Assembly: GCA_035557095.1 (NCBI GenBank)
Contig: DATMEB010000135.1
Coordinates: forward strand, 6,338-70,337
DNA length: 64,000 nucleotides
Source of the DNA: JALZDI01 sp035557095
GTDB lineage: Bacteria; Actinomycetota; Actinomycetes; Propionibacteriales; Nocardioidaceae
Reading direction: 5' to 3'
Shown here piece by piece: positions 43,007 to 52,018 of the stretch. A program made the translations under genes and the position numbers. Position 1 is the stretch's first letter. Each line of letters begins with the position of its first letter. The notes under the pieces are model-generated. The model saw nothing but the letters and a program-made list of their open reading frames with translations, was not told where the DNA came from and did no database searches.

Positions 43007-45377
43007 CCCGCCTGCGCCCTCACCGGAGCCGGCGGCGGACCCCGTCGCGCGCCCGGTGGCGAGCCGTGGCCTCGGCTCCCGCGACGCCGGCTCGGCTCGT
43101 GAGCGGGCCGACTTCCGGCTGCTGCCCGCAGCGCTGGCGGTGTGGTGCGCCGCCGGGGTTGCGCAGGGCCTGCCGGTCCGACACAACCTGGCCGGGGCGG
43201 GTCTGCTGGTGCTGCTGGGGCTTCTGGTCGCGCGCCGGCGGCGGGTCTGGGGGGTGCCGGTGCTGCTCGTCGCCGCGGCGCTGGCGGTGACCGCACTGCG
43301 GCTCGCGGGCGTGGAGGCGGGTTCGGTGCGTGCGCTGGCCGACGAGCGGGCGGTGGTCTCGGGGACCGCGCAGGTGGTGACCGACCCCAAGCTGCGTCCC
43401 GGCCGGTTCGGTGACTTCGTGGTGCTGCGCGTGCTGTTCACCCGGGTGACCGGACGCGGCACGACGACGCGGGTGCGCACGCCGGTGCTGGTCATCGCCG
43501 ACCCGGCGTGGCGTGCGGTGGTGCCCGGGCAACGGCTGCAGGTCTCGGGTCGGCTGGATGCCGCCGACGGTCACGATCTGGCCGGAGTGCTGGTCGCGCG
43601 GGGACCGCCCGTCGTGGTCGGCGATCCCGGGCCGGTCGGTCGAGCGGTCAACGACCTGCGTGCCGGGCTGCGCGAGTCGGTGTCCGGCCTTCCGGCCGCC
43701 GAGCGGTCGCTGGTGCCGGCGCTGGTCGACGGCGACGACTCGGGGATGCCCGAGGAGGTGGCCGACGACTTCCGTACCACCGGGCTGACCCACCTGCTTG
43801 CCGTGTCGGGGGCCAACCTGACGCTGGTGCTCGCGTTCGTCCTCGTGCTGGGCCGCTGGTGCGGCGTGCGGGCCCGCGGGCTGCTGGTGCTCGGCGTGCT
43901 CGGAGTGGTCGGCTTCGTGCTGCTCGCCCGCACCGAACCCAGCGTCCTGCGGGCGGCCGCCATGGGAGTCGTCGCGCTCGCCGGCCTGAGTGCCGGCGGC
44001 CGGCGCCGCGGGACTCGGGCGCTGTGCGTCGCGGTGGTCGTGCTCGTGCTGCTCGACCCCTGGCTGGCACGTTCGGTGGGGTTCGCCCTGTCGGTCCTCG
44101 CCACCGCGGGCATCCTCCTGCTCGCGCCGCCGTGGCGCGACGCGCTGAGCCGGTGGATGCCGAGGCTGCTCGCGGAGGCGCTCGCGGTTCCGCTGGCCGC
44201 GCAGATCGTGTGCACGCCCCTCGTGGCCGCGATCTCCGACCAGGTCAGCGTGGTCGCCGTGTTCGCCAACCTGCTGGCCGCACCGGCAGTGGCGCCGGCG
44301 ACGGTCCTCGGGGTGGTCGCGACCCTGCTGGCTCCGGTCAGCGGTCTGCTGGCGTCCGTGGCGGGGTGGCTGGCGGGTCGGGCCGCGTGGTGGATCATCA
44401 CCGTCGCCGAACGTGGCGCCGAGCTTCCCGGCGCGGCCGTGCCGTGGTCGGCGACGCCGGGCGCGCTGGTGCTGCTGACGACGCTGTGCCTGCTCGGTGT
44501 GCTGGCGATGGGCTGGGTGCTGTCCCGGCCGGTGGTGTCACTGGCACTGGCGCTGACCGCGGCGGTGCTGGTCGTGCGTCCGGCCGACGCGCTCGGCTGG
44601 CCACCGGCGGACTGGGTGATGGTGGCGTGTGACGTGGGCCAGGGAGACGCGGTCGTGCTCAACGCCGGAGACGGCGACGCCGTTGTCGTCGACACCGGAC
44701 CCGACCCGGGCGCGGTCGACCGCTGCCTGGACCGGCTGGAGGTCGAGTCGGTGCCACTGGTCGTGCTCTCGCATCTGCACGCCGACCACGCAGAGGGACT
44801 GAGCGGTGTGTCCGACGGGCGCACTGTCGGGGAGGTCGAGATCGGCTCGTCGAGCACCCCTGCCGAGCAGTTCCGCTCGGTGCTGACGTGGACCCAGCGC
44901 AACCGGATTTCTGCCCGGCGGGCCGTCTACTCCGAGCGGCGCCGCCTCGGCGCGCTGTCGTGGCGGGTCATCGCACCGGAGGGTGCCGCGTCTTGGTCTC
45001 CGACGGCCGAGAGCAGCGACGAGAACAACGCCAGCCTGGTGCTGCTCGCCCGCTACCGCGGGTTGCGCATGCTGCTCACCGGTGACATCGAACCGGAGGC
45101 GCAGCAGGCGCTGCTGCGGTCCGGCTACGGGCTCCGGGCCGACGTCCTCAAGGTTCCGCACCACGGGTCGCGCTACCAAGAGCCGGCGTTCCTGACCGCC
45201 GTCGGTGCCGACGTCGCCGTGGTGTCCGCCGGCCGTGACAACGACTACGGCCATCCGGCCGAGACGACGCTGCGGCTGCTGCAGCGCGAGGGCACCGACG
45301 TCTACCGCACCGACCTGGCCGGCGACGTGGCCGTGCTCTGGTCCGACGGCGACCTGCGGGTGAAGACCCGACGCTGA
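42987..45377 (+). CDS. comEC: ComEC/Rec2 DNA-uptake channel protein
   Basis: Polytopic membrane protein of natural transformation, 796 residues. N-terminal OB-like DUF4131 region (about 60-210). Competence domain beginning RTTGLTHLLAVSGANLTLVLAFV near 265. C-terminal metallo-beta-lactamase domain from about 545 with CDVGQGDAVVL, LSHLHADHAEGL and KVPHHGSRYQEP, the nuclease-like metal site. GTG start inside the comEA 3' end; translationally coupled. Whether this organism is competent cannot be told from this locus. Confidence 0.95.
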   Translation: MTWSRSDPPAPSPEPAADPVARPVASRGLGSRDAGSARERADFRLLPAALAVWCAAGVAQGLPVRHNLAGAGLLVLLGLLVARRRRVWGVPVLLVAAALAVTALRLAGVEAGSVRALADERAVVSGTAQVVTDPKLRPGRFGDFVVLRVLFTRVTGRGTTTRVRTPVLVIADPAWRAVVPGQRLQVSGRLDAADGHDLAGVLVARGPPVVVGDPGPVGRAVNDLRAGLRESVSGLPAAERSLVPALVDGDDSGMPEEVADDFRTTGLTHLLAVSGANLTLVLAFVLVLGRWCGVRARGLLVLGVLGVVGFVLLARTEPSVLRAAAMGVVALAGLSAGGRRRGTRALCVAVVVLVLLDPWLARSVGFALSVLATAGILLLAPPWRDALSRWMPRLLAEALAVPLAAQIVCTPLVAAISDQVSVVAVFANLLAAPAVAPATVLGVVATLLAPVSGLLASVAGWLAGRAAWWIITVAERGAELPGAAVPWSATPGALVLLTTLCLLGVLAMGWVLSRPVVSLALALTAAVLVVRPADALGWPPADWVMVACDVGQGDAVVLNAGDGDAVVVDTGPDPGAVDRCLDRLEVESVPLVVLSHLHADHAEGLSGVSDGRTVGEVEIGSSSTPAEQFRSVLTWTQRNRISARRAVYSERRRLGALSWRVIAPEGAASWSPTAESSDENNASLVLLARYRGLRMLLTGDIEPEAQQALLRSGYGLRADVLKVPHHGSRYQEPAFLTAVGADVAVVSAGRDNDYGHPAETTLRLLQREGTDVYRTDLAGDVAVLWSDGDLRVKTRR

Positions 45378-45427
45378 CCGCGTGACGGCGCCGAGTGCGG
45401 GGGAGCGCCGTGACATAGTGAGCGGCG

Positions 45428-46408
45428 ATGGCCCCACGCACCGCCCCCGACGTTCTCGGCAAGGTCACGTTGATCACCGGCGGCGAGGAGTTCCTCGCCG
45501 AGCGAGCGATCCGCACTGTCGTCGACGCCGTACGCTCCGCCGACCCCGATGCCGACCTCACGGAGACGGTGGGCGCCGAGGTCGGCCCCGGTGCGCTGGC
45601 CGAGCTCACCAGCCCGTCGCTGTTCGCGGAGCGGCGGGCGGTGGTCGTGCGTGACCTCCCCGAGGTGCCCGATGACGGGGTCGCCGGCCTGCTCGCCTGC
45701 GCGGCGCAACCGCCCGACGACATCGCGCTGGTGCTGGTGCATCCCGGCGGCCAGAAGGGTAAGGGGATGCTCGACAAGCTGCGCAAGGCCGGCGTGAGCG
45801 AGGTCAGGTGCGAGGCGCCGAAGGCCTACGAGCTGCCCCGGTTCGCCGCGGCGGAGGTGCGCCGGGCCGGCGGCCGGGTCGACGACGAGGCCGCGGGCGC
45901 CCTCGTCGACGCTGTGGGCACGGACCTGCGGGCGCTGGCCGGAGCGGCCGCACAGCTGGCCAACGACTTCTCCGGCGAGGCGATCACCGACGAGCACGTG
46001 GGCCGCTACTTCGGCGGGCGGGCCGAGGTGAAGGGGTTCGCTGTCGCCGACGCCGCGATCTCCGGTCAGCTGGCTCCTGCGCTGGAGCAGCTGCGCTGGG
46101 CGCTCAACAACGGCGTCGTGCCGGTGTTGATCACCAGCGCGTTCGCCAGTGGGCTACGTGCGTTGGCGCGGTACACCACAGCGCCCCGCGGGCTGCAGGA
46201 GGGTGAGCTGGCCCGAGAGGTCGGCGTGCCTCCGTGGAAGCTCCGGTCGCTGCGCGGCCAGGCGAGGGGCTGGGGACCGAGCGGGCTCGCGGACGCCATC
46301 ACGGCTGTGGCGCGAGCCGACGCCGACGTCAAGGGTGCCTCCGGCGACCCCGACCACGCGCTCGAGCGGATGGTGCTGGCTGTCGCCGAGGCACGCGCCG
46401 GCCGCTGA
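45428..46408 (+). CDS. holA: DNA polymerase III subunit delta
   Basis: Clamp-loader subunit, 326 residues, AAA+-like without Walker motifs. Landmarks are VTLITGGEEFLAERAIRTV at the start, GVAGLLACAAQPPDDIALVL, a helical C-terminal domain with LRWALNNGVVPVLITSAFAS and VGVPPWKLRSLRGQARGW. The comEA-comEC-holA-rpsT order is the standard actinobacterial arrangement. Ends 65 nt before a bidirectional hairpin. Confidence 0.94.
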   Translation: MAPRTAPDVLGKVTLITGGEEFLAERAIRTVVDAVRSADPDADLTETVGAEVGPGALAELTSPSLFAERRAVVVRDLPEVPDDGVAGLLACAAQPPDDIALVLVHPGGQKGKGMLDKLRKAGVSEVRCEAPKAYELPRFAAAEVRRAGGRVDDEAAGALVDAVGTDLRALAGAAAQLANDFSGEAITDEHVGRYFGGRAEVKGFAVADAAISGQLAPALEQLRWALNNGVVPVLITSAFASGLRALARYTTAPRGLQEGELAREVGVPPWKLRSLRGQARGWGPSGLADAITAVARADADVKGASGDPDHALERMVLAVAEARAGR

Positions 46409-46472
46409 GTCCGGCTGACCCCTGCGGCGACCAGCACGCCGCCCCAGCACCCGTCAGGCCCGGACATGACGA

Positions 46473-46499
46473 AGGCGCCGTCCCGGTGGGACGACGCCT
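46473..46499. terminator. Bidirectional hairpin between holA and rpsT
   Basis: AGGCGCCGTCCC (46473-46484), loop GGT, GGGACGACGCCT (46488-46499): 12-bp stem with one mismatch or wobble. It lies between convergent genes and can serve both. No long T-tract. Confidence 0.65.
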
Positions 46500-46521
46500 G
46501 CGTGCAGCGGTGCGGGTGCGC

Positions 46522-46782
46522 CTAGAGCGAGGCCGCGCGCTTGGTGATGGCCGACTTCTTGTTGGCGGCCTGGTTCTTGTGGATGACCCCGGCCGACGCG
46601 GCCTGGTCGAGCTTGCGGTTGGCGGCCTGAGCGGCCTGCTGCGCCTTGTCGTTGTCACCGGAGTCGGCGGCCTCGCGGAAGCGGCGGATGGCCGTCTTGA
46701 TCGACGACTTGACCGACTTGTTGCGCTCGCGGGCGAGCTCGTTCTGCCGGTTGCGCTTGATCTGGGACTTGATGTTCGCCAC
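46522..46782 (-). CDS. rpsT: 30S ribosomal protein S20
   Basis: Ribosomal protein bS20, 86 residues, all-helical and basic. GTG 46782 starts (M)ANIKSQIKRNRQNELARERN, the canonical N-terminus; the frame continues 16 codons upstream without support. C-terminal AGVIHKNQAANKKSAITKRA is conserved. Convergent with holA. Confidence 0.97.
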   Translation of the reverse strand: MANIKSQIKRNRQNELARERNKSVKSSIKTAIRRFREAADSGDNDKAQQAAQAANRKLDQAASAGVIHKNQAANKKSAITKRAASL

Positions 46783-46910
46783 GAAGCAGCTGCCTTTGAT
46801 GAAGTGTGGGACGAGGACTGCGCTAGGCACCGGACCCTCGGCGAGTACAGCAATGCCGGGTCGGCGCTCAACGCGCGACTGCCCAGGTTAGCAGCGGGCG
46901 CGGTTTCCGC

Positions 46911-47375
46911 TCAAATCGGGTCAGCGACTCGCTCGGCCTCGTCGCGCAGCGCCTCCAGGGTCGCGCGCATCCCGCGGATGTTGGTCTGCTCGCGCGAGCC
47001 CATCGCAGCGTCGAGCACGCGGCGTGCCACTCTCGGCCGCCGGTCGGTCCAGCGTTCGGTGACCGTGCACCCGCGTTCACTGGCGTCGATGGCGTACTCC
47101 CAGCGCGCCACCTTGACCGGGCCGACCGTGATCTCGAACGCGAACGTGCGACCGGGGTCTGCGGTCACCACCTCGCCGAACGTCGACCAGCAGACCTTGC
47201 CGCGGCGGTTGTGCCCGATGAACCTCGCGCCCGCCTCCGGGCTGCGCACCGGGCCGCGCCAGGTGATCCCCGTGCACTCGGGGCTCCAGGAGCCCATCCT
47301 GGGCAGGTCGCTGATCAGCGCGTAGATCGCGGCGGGCTCGGCGGCGATCTCGACGGAGTCGGTCAGGTCAGACAT
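46911..47375 (-). CDS. SRPBCC family protein
   Basis: A 154-residue START/Bet v1-like fold protein of the polyketide-cyclase type: SVEIAAEPAAIYALISDLPR, SPECTGITWRGPVRSPEAGA, RFIGHNRRG, and a C-terminal helix RATLEALRDEAERVADPI. Ligand unknown. ATG 47375 is 102 nt from the divergent lepA start. The 128 bp between it and rpsT hold the rpsT leader on the other side. Confidence 0.88.
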   Translation of the reverse strand: MSDLTDSVEIAAEPAAIYALISDLPRMGSWSPECTGITWRGPVRSPEAGARFIGHNRRGKVCWSTFGEVVTADPGRTFAFEITVGPVKVARWEYAIDASERGCTVTERWTDRRPRVARRVLDAAMGSREQTNIRGMRATLEALRDEAERVADPI

Positions 47376-47476
47376 GCCACCGCAGTAAACCAGGCGCCGC
47401 GCGTGGGATGATGGGCCGGTACCGCGCACCGTCGTGCGCCTCGATCCCCACACATGTCCCCAACCGGAAGTGGTTC

Positions 47477-49345
47477 GTGCCTCAGCCTCCCGCCGCGCCG
47501 AAGCCCGGTCGTACCGATCCCGCGATCATCCGCAACTTCTGCATCATCGCGCACATCGACCACGGCAAGTCCACGCTGGCCGACCGCATGCTGCAGCTCA
47601 CCGGGGTCGTGGAGGGCCGCTCGATGCGGGCGCAGTACCTCGACAGGATGGACATCGAGCGCGAGCGCGGCATCACGATCAAGAGCCAGGCAGTGCGGAT
47701 GCCCTGGCATCCCGACGGGCGTGACCCGGCCGAGCCGCCGTACGTGCTCAACATGATCGACACTCCCGGCCACGTCGACTTCACCTACGAGGTGTCCCGG
47801 TCGCTGGCCGCGTGCGAGGGTGCGGTGCTGCTCGTCGACGCGGCGCAGGGCATCGAGGCGCAGACGCTGGCAAACCTCTACCTGGCGCTCGAGGCCGACC
47901 TGCACATCATCCCGGTGCTGAACAAGATCGACCTGCCGAGTGCGCAGCCGGACAAGTACGCCGCGGAGCTCGCGCACATCATCGGCTGCGACGAGTCGGA
48001 GGTGCTCCGCGTCTCGGCGAAGACCGGCGACGGCGTCGAGGACCTGCTCAACCTCATCGTCGAACAGGTGCCGTCCCCTCGCGGGGAGGCCGAGGCCCCG
48101 GCCCGGGCCATGATCTTCGACTCCGTCTACGACACCTACCGCGGCGTGGTCACCTACGTGCGGGTCATCGACGGCGGGCTCAGCCACCGGGACCGGATCA
48201 AGATGATGTCGACCGGTGCGGTGCACGAGATGCTCGAGGTCGGCGTGATCTCGCCGGATCCGATCAAGACCCAGGACATCGGGGTGGGCGAGGTCGGCTA
48301 CCTCATCACCGGGGTCAAGGACGTGCGCCAGTCCCGCGTCGGTGACACCGTCACCTCTGCCAACCGGCCGGCGACCGATCCGCTCGCCGGCTACCGGCAC
48401 CCCAACCCGATGGTGTTCGCCGGCCTGTACCCGATCGATGGCGACGAGTACCCGACGCTGCGCGACGCGCTCGACAAGCTGCAGCTCAACGACGCCGCGC
48501 TGGCGTACGAGCCGGAGACGTCGGGAGCCCTGGGCTTCGGCTTCCGCTGCGGCTTCCTCGGACTGCTGCACCTGGAGATCGTGCGCGAACGCCTCGAGCG
48601 CGAGTTCGGCCTCGACCTGATCTCAACCGCGCCCAACGTCGTCTATCGCGTCCTGATGGAGGACGGCACCGAGCACGACGTGACCAACCCCAGCGAGTAC
48701 CCCGTGGGCAAGATCGCCGAGGTGCACGAGCCGATGGTGAGTGTGACCCTGCTCACGCCCAGCGAGTTCATCGGTGCGGTGATGGAGCTGTGCCAGAGCC
48801 GGCGGGGCGCGATGCGGTCCATGGACTACCTGTCCGAGGACCGGGTCGAGCTGCGCTACACGCTGCCGCTGGCCGAGATCGTCTTCGACTTCTTCGACGC
48901 GCTGAAGTCGCGCACCAAGGGCTACGCGTCGCTGGACTACGAGCCGGTCGGCGAGCAGGTGGCCGACCTGGTGAAGGTCGACATCCTGCTGCAGGGCGAC
49001 CCGGTCGACGCGTTCAGCGCGATCGTGCACCGTGACCAGGCGTACTCCTACGGCGTGGCACTGGCGCAGAAGCTCAAGGAGCTGATCCCGCGCCAGCAGT
49101 ACGAGGTGCCGATCCAGGCTGCGATCGGGGCGCGGGTGATCGCGCGAGAGACCATCCGGGCGATCCGCAAGGACGTCCTTGCCAAGTGCTACGGCGGCGA
49201 CATCACCCGTAAGCGCAAGCTGCTGGAGAAGCAGAAGGAAGGCAAGAAGCGGATGAAGATGGTGGGCCGCGTCGAGGTCCCGCAGGAGGCGTTCATCGCC
49301 GCCCTGTCCACCAGCGGCGGCGGCCCCGACAAGGGCAAGAAGTAG
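47477..49345 (+). CDS. lepA: Elongation factor 4 (LepA)
   Basis: Ribosomal back-translocase GTPase, 622 residues. G1 AHIDHGKSTLADRM near 24, MDIERERGITIKSQAVRM switch region, DTPGHVDF, NKIDLP, EF-G-like domains II, III and V and the LepA-specific C-terminal domain with KDVLAKCYGGDITRKRKLLE. GTG 47477 after GGAAGTGG is used; the frame extends to 47408 without homology. Confidence 0.96.
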   Translation: MPQPPAAPKPGRTDPAIIRNFCIIAHIDHGKSTLADRMLQLTGVVEGRSMRAQYLDRMDIERERGITIKSQAVRMPWHPDGRDPAEPPYVLNMIDTPGHVDFTYEVSRSLAACEGAVLLVDAAQGIEAQTLANLYLALEADLHIIPVLNKIDLPSAQPDKYAAELAHIIGCDESEVLRVSAKTGDGVEDLLNLIVEQVPSPRGEAEAPARAMIFDSVYDTYRGVVTYVRVIDGGLSHRDRIKMMSTGAVHEMLEVGVISPDPIKTQDIGVGEVGYLITGVKDVRQSRVGDTVTSANRPATDPLAGYRHPNPMVFAGLYPIDGDEYPTLRDALDKLQLNDAALAYEPETSGALGFGFRCGFLGLLHLEIVRERLEREFGLDLISTAPNVVYRVLMEDGTEHDVTNPSEYPVGKIAEVHEPMVSVTLLTPSEFIGAVMELCQSRRGAMRSMDYLSEDRVELRYTLPLAEIVFDFFDALKSRTKGYASLDYEPVGEQVADLVKVDILLQGDPVDAFSAIVHRDQAYSYGVALAQKLKELIPRQQYEVPIQAAIGARVIARETIRAIRKDVLAKCYGGDITRKRKLLEKQKEGKKRMKMVGRVEVPQEAFIAALSTSGGGPDKGKK

Positions 49346-49349
49346 CCCG

Positions 49350-49997
49350 ATGCCGGCGTACGTCCACTCCGTCAACCACGGCAGGGTCTTCGAGGCCGCG
49401 TGGGCCGGGCGTCTGCGGCGTACGGCGATCGACAAGCGGCCGGTCACGCAGGCCGTCGCCGTCGGCGAGCTCGGTGTCGCCGGGGACGAGCAGGCCGACA
49501 CCAAGTACCACGGCGGCCGCGACAAGGCCGTCTACGCGTTCGCCCGCGAGGACCTCGACCGCTGGGAGCAGCTGCTGGGTCGCAGCCTGCACGACGGGCA
49601 GTTCGGCGAGAACCTCACCACCGCCGGCATCGACGTCAACGACGCACTGGTCGGGGAGCGGTGGCGAGTCGGCGAGGCCCTGCTCGAGGTCTGCTCGGTG
49701 CGCATCCCGTGCCGGGTCTTCGCGAACTGGCTGGAGGAGCAGGGGTGGGTGCGCCGGTTCACCGCCGACGCCCGCCCTGGCCCCTATCTTCGGGTCGTCG
49801 AGCCCGGCCTGGTGGCCGCGGGAGACCCGATCGCCGTCGAGCACCGGCCGACGCAACAGCTGACCGTCAGTACGGTGTTCCGGGCCATGACCACCCGGCC
49901 GGATCTGCTGCCGCTGCTGCTGGAGGTGCCGGCCCTGGAGGACGATCTCGCGGACCAGGCGCGCAGACGGTTGCGGGCCGAACCTACCCTGGGGTAG
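49350..49997 (+). CDS. MOSC domain-containing protein (YiiM-like)
   Basis: A 215-residue protein with a MOSC (molybdenum-cofactor sulfurase C-terminal) domain: GDEQADTKYHGGRDKAVYAF, GQFGENLTTAGIDVNDALVG, RVGEALLEVCSVRIPCRVF. C-terminal helices resemble the YiiM 3-alpha extension. Predicted to handle Mo-cofactor or a sulfur/oxygen transfer to N-hydroxylated compounds; partner unknown. Starts 4 nt after lepA and so is probably co-transcribed. Confidence 0.9.
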   Translation: MPAYVHSVNHGRVFEAAWAGRLRRTAIDKRPVTQAVAVGELGVAGDEQADTKYHGGRDKAVYAFAREDLDRWEQLLGRSLHDGQFGENLTTAGIDVNDALVGERWRVGEALLEVCSVRIPCRVFANWLEEQGWVRRFTADARPGPYLRVVEPGLVAAGDPIAVEHRPTQQLTVSTVFRAMTTRPDLLPLLLEVPALEDDLADQARRRLRAEPTLG

Positions 49998-50098
49998 CCA
50001 ACTGCTCTACCTTTTGCTCACTACGATTCGTCGACCAGCCGAACGACCGTCGATCATCGTCGGCACGCGACCGCGACCACAGCCTGAAAAGGAAGCAC

Positions 50099-51928
50099 AT
50101 GTCCGAAGCCGCCACCGTCAACGACGCACACCGCTACCTGGCCGAGCGCGCGCCCAACGTGGGCCGGATGTTCCTCGACCGGGTGGAGCAGACGCCGGAC
50201 CAGGTCGCCTACCGCTTCCCCGAGGGCGAGAGCTGGACGACGCAGACCTGGCACGAGACCGGCGCCCGCGTGCGCAGCCTGGCGGCGGGCCTGGTGGCGC
50301 TGGGCATCGAGCCGGAGGAACGCGTCGCGATCGTGTCCGGCACGCGCTTCGAGTGGATCCTCGCCGACCTGGCGATCATGTGCGCCGGTGCGGCGACCAC
50401 GACCGTCTACCCGAGCACGGTTCCCACCGACGTGGGCTTCATCCTGGCCGACTCGCAGAGCCGCATCGCCTTCGCCGAGGACGACGAGCAGATCGCGAAG
50501 ATCCGCGAGCGTCGCAGCGAGCTGCCCCAGCTCACCAAGGTGGTCACGTTCAGCGGGACCTCCGACGGCGACACCGTGATCTCGATGGACGAGCTGAGCA
50601 AGCTCGGCGACGAGCTGCTGACCGAGCAGCCCGACGTGATCGACCACCGGGTCGAGGGCACCGAGCCCGAGAGCCTCGCCACGCTGATCTACACCTCCGG
50701 GACCACCGGCCGGCCCAAGGGCGTCCGCCTGCGGCACAACAGCTGGACCTACGAGGGCGCCGCGGTCGCGTCCCAGGACATCCTCAGCATCGACGACGTG
50801 CAGTACCTCTGGCTGCCGATGGCGCACTCGTTCGGCAAGGTGCTGCTCACCACGCAGCTGTGCATCGGGTTCGAGACCGCGGTCGACGGGCGCGTCGACA
50901 AGATCATCGACAACCTCGCCGTCGTACGCCCGACGTTCATGGGCGCCGCCCCGCGAATCTTCGAGAAGGCGCACGGGCGGATCGTCACCATGACCCAGAA
51001 CGAGGGCGGGCCGAAGGCGAAGATCTTCGACTGGGCGTTCAAGGTCGGGATCGACGTCAGCCAGCGCAAGCTCAAGGGGCAGGGCGTGCCCCCGCACCTG
51101 GCCGTGCAGCACAAGGTCGCCGACGCGCTGGTGTTCTCCAAGATCCGGGCGCGGTTCGGCGGCCGGGTGCGGTTCTTCATCTCCGGCGCGGCCGCGCTGA
51201 ACCGTGACGTGGCCGAGTGGTTCCACGCCGCCGGCATCCTGATCCTGGAGGGCTACGGCCTGACCGAGACCTCGGCCGGCTCGGCGGTCAACCGCCCCGA
51301 CAACTACCGGTTCGGCACGGTCGGCATCCCCTTCGACGGCACCGAGTTCAAGATCGCCGGGGACGGCGAGATCCTGATCAAGGGGCCCGGGGTGATGCAG
51401 GGGTACCACCACCTCGAGGAGCAGACCGAGGAGACGCTCAAGGACGGCTGGCTGCACACCGGCGACATCGGCGAGATCGACGGCGACGGCTTCGTGCGCA
51501 TCACCGACCGCAAGAAGGACCTGTTCAAGACCTCCGGCGGCAAGTACGTCGCGCCGTCGCTGATCGAGGGCAGGTTCAAGGCGGTCTGCCCGTACGCCAG
51601 CCAGATGGTGGTGCACGGCAGCGAGCGCAACTTCTGCACGGCGATCATCACCCTCGACCCCGATGCGATGCAGCAGTGGGCCGAGCACAACGGCATGGAG
51701 GGCCGGTCCTACGAGCAGATCGTGACCTCGCCGGAGGTGCAGGCGATGGTCGACGGCTACGTCAAGGAGCTCAACGCCAAGCTCAACCGGTGGGAGACGA
51801 TCAAGAAGTTCATCGTCCTCGAGCACGACCTGTCGGTGGAGTCGGGCGAGGTCACCCCGTCGCTGAAGGTCAAGCGCAAGATCGTCGAGCAGAACTACCG
51901 CGACCGGCTGGACGCCCTGTACGGGTGA
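50099..51928 (+). CDS. Long-chain fatty acid-CoA ligase (AMP-dependent synthetase, FadD15-like)
   Basis: Activates long-chain fatty acids to acyl-CoA via an acyl-adenylate. 609 residues. A3 motif LIYTSGTTGRPKGVRLRH near 199-216, A5-type YGLTETSAG near 385, GDIGEIDGDGFVRITDRKKD near 460 and the C-terminal catalytic Lys region. The ATG at 50099 follows AAAAGGAAG. A 14-bp tandem repeat begins at the stop codon. Confidence 0.94.
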   Translation: MSEAATVNDAHRYLAERAPNVGRMFLDRVEQTPDQVAYRFPEGESWTTQTWHETGARVRSLAAGLVALGIEPEERVAIVSGTRFEWILADLAIMCAGAATTTVYPSTVPTDVGFILADSQSRIAFAEDDEQIAKIRERRSELPQLTKVVTFSGTSDGDTVISMDELSKLGDELLTEQPDVIDHRVEGTEPESLATLIYTSGTTGRPKGVRLRHNSWTYEGAAVASQDILSIDDVQYLWLPMAHSFGKVLLTTQLCIGFETAVDGRVDKIIDNLAVVRPTFMGAAPRIFEKAHGRIVTMTQNEGGPKAKIFDWAFKVGIDVSQRKLKGQGVPPHLAVQHKVADALVFSKIRARFGGRVRFFISGAAALNRDVAEWFHAAGILILEGYGLTETSAGSAVNRPDNYRFGTVGIPFDGTEFKIAGDGEILIKGPGVMQGYHHLEEQTEETLKDGWLHTGDIGEIDGDGFVRITDRKKDLFKTSGGKYVAPSLIEGRFKAVCPYASQMVVHGSERNFCTAIITLDPDAMQQWAEHNGMEGRSYEQIVTSPEVQAMVDGYVKELNAKLNRWETIKKFIVLEHDLSVESGEVTPSLKVKRKIVEQNYRDRLDALYG

Positions 51929-51971
51929 CGCTGTACGGGTGACGCTGGACGGGTGACGCTGGACGGCTGAC
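51911..51971 (+). repeat. 14-bp tandem repeat at the acyl-CoA ligase stop
   Basis: GACGCTGTACGGGT, GACGCTGGACGGGT and GACGCTGGACGGCT follow each other (51927-51968), preceded by the related GACGCCCTGTACGGGT of the gene's last codons. A recent local duplication of the gene's 3' end. Each unit repeats the TGA stop in one frame. Confidence 0.8.
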
Positions 51972-52018
51972 GAGGGCGAGCCCGGCCACCGCCTGGGTGG
52001 TGCTGGGATGATGGAGCG

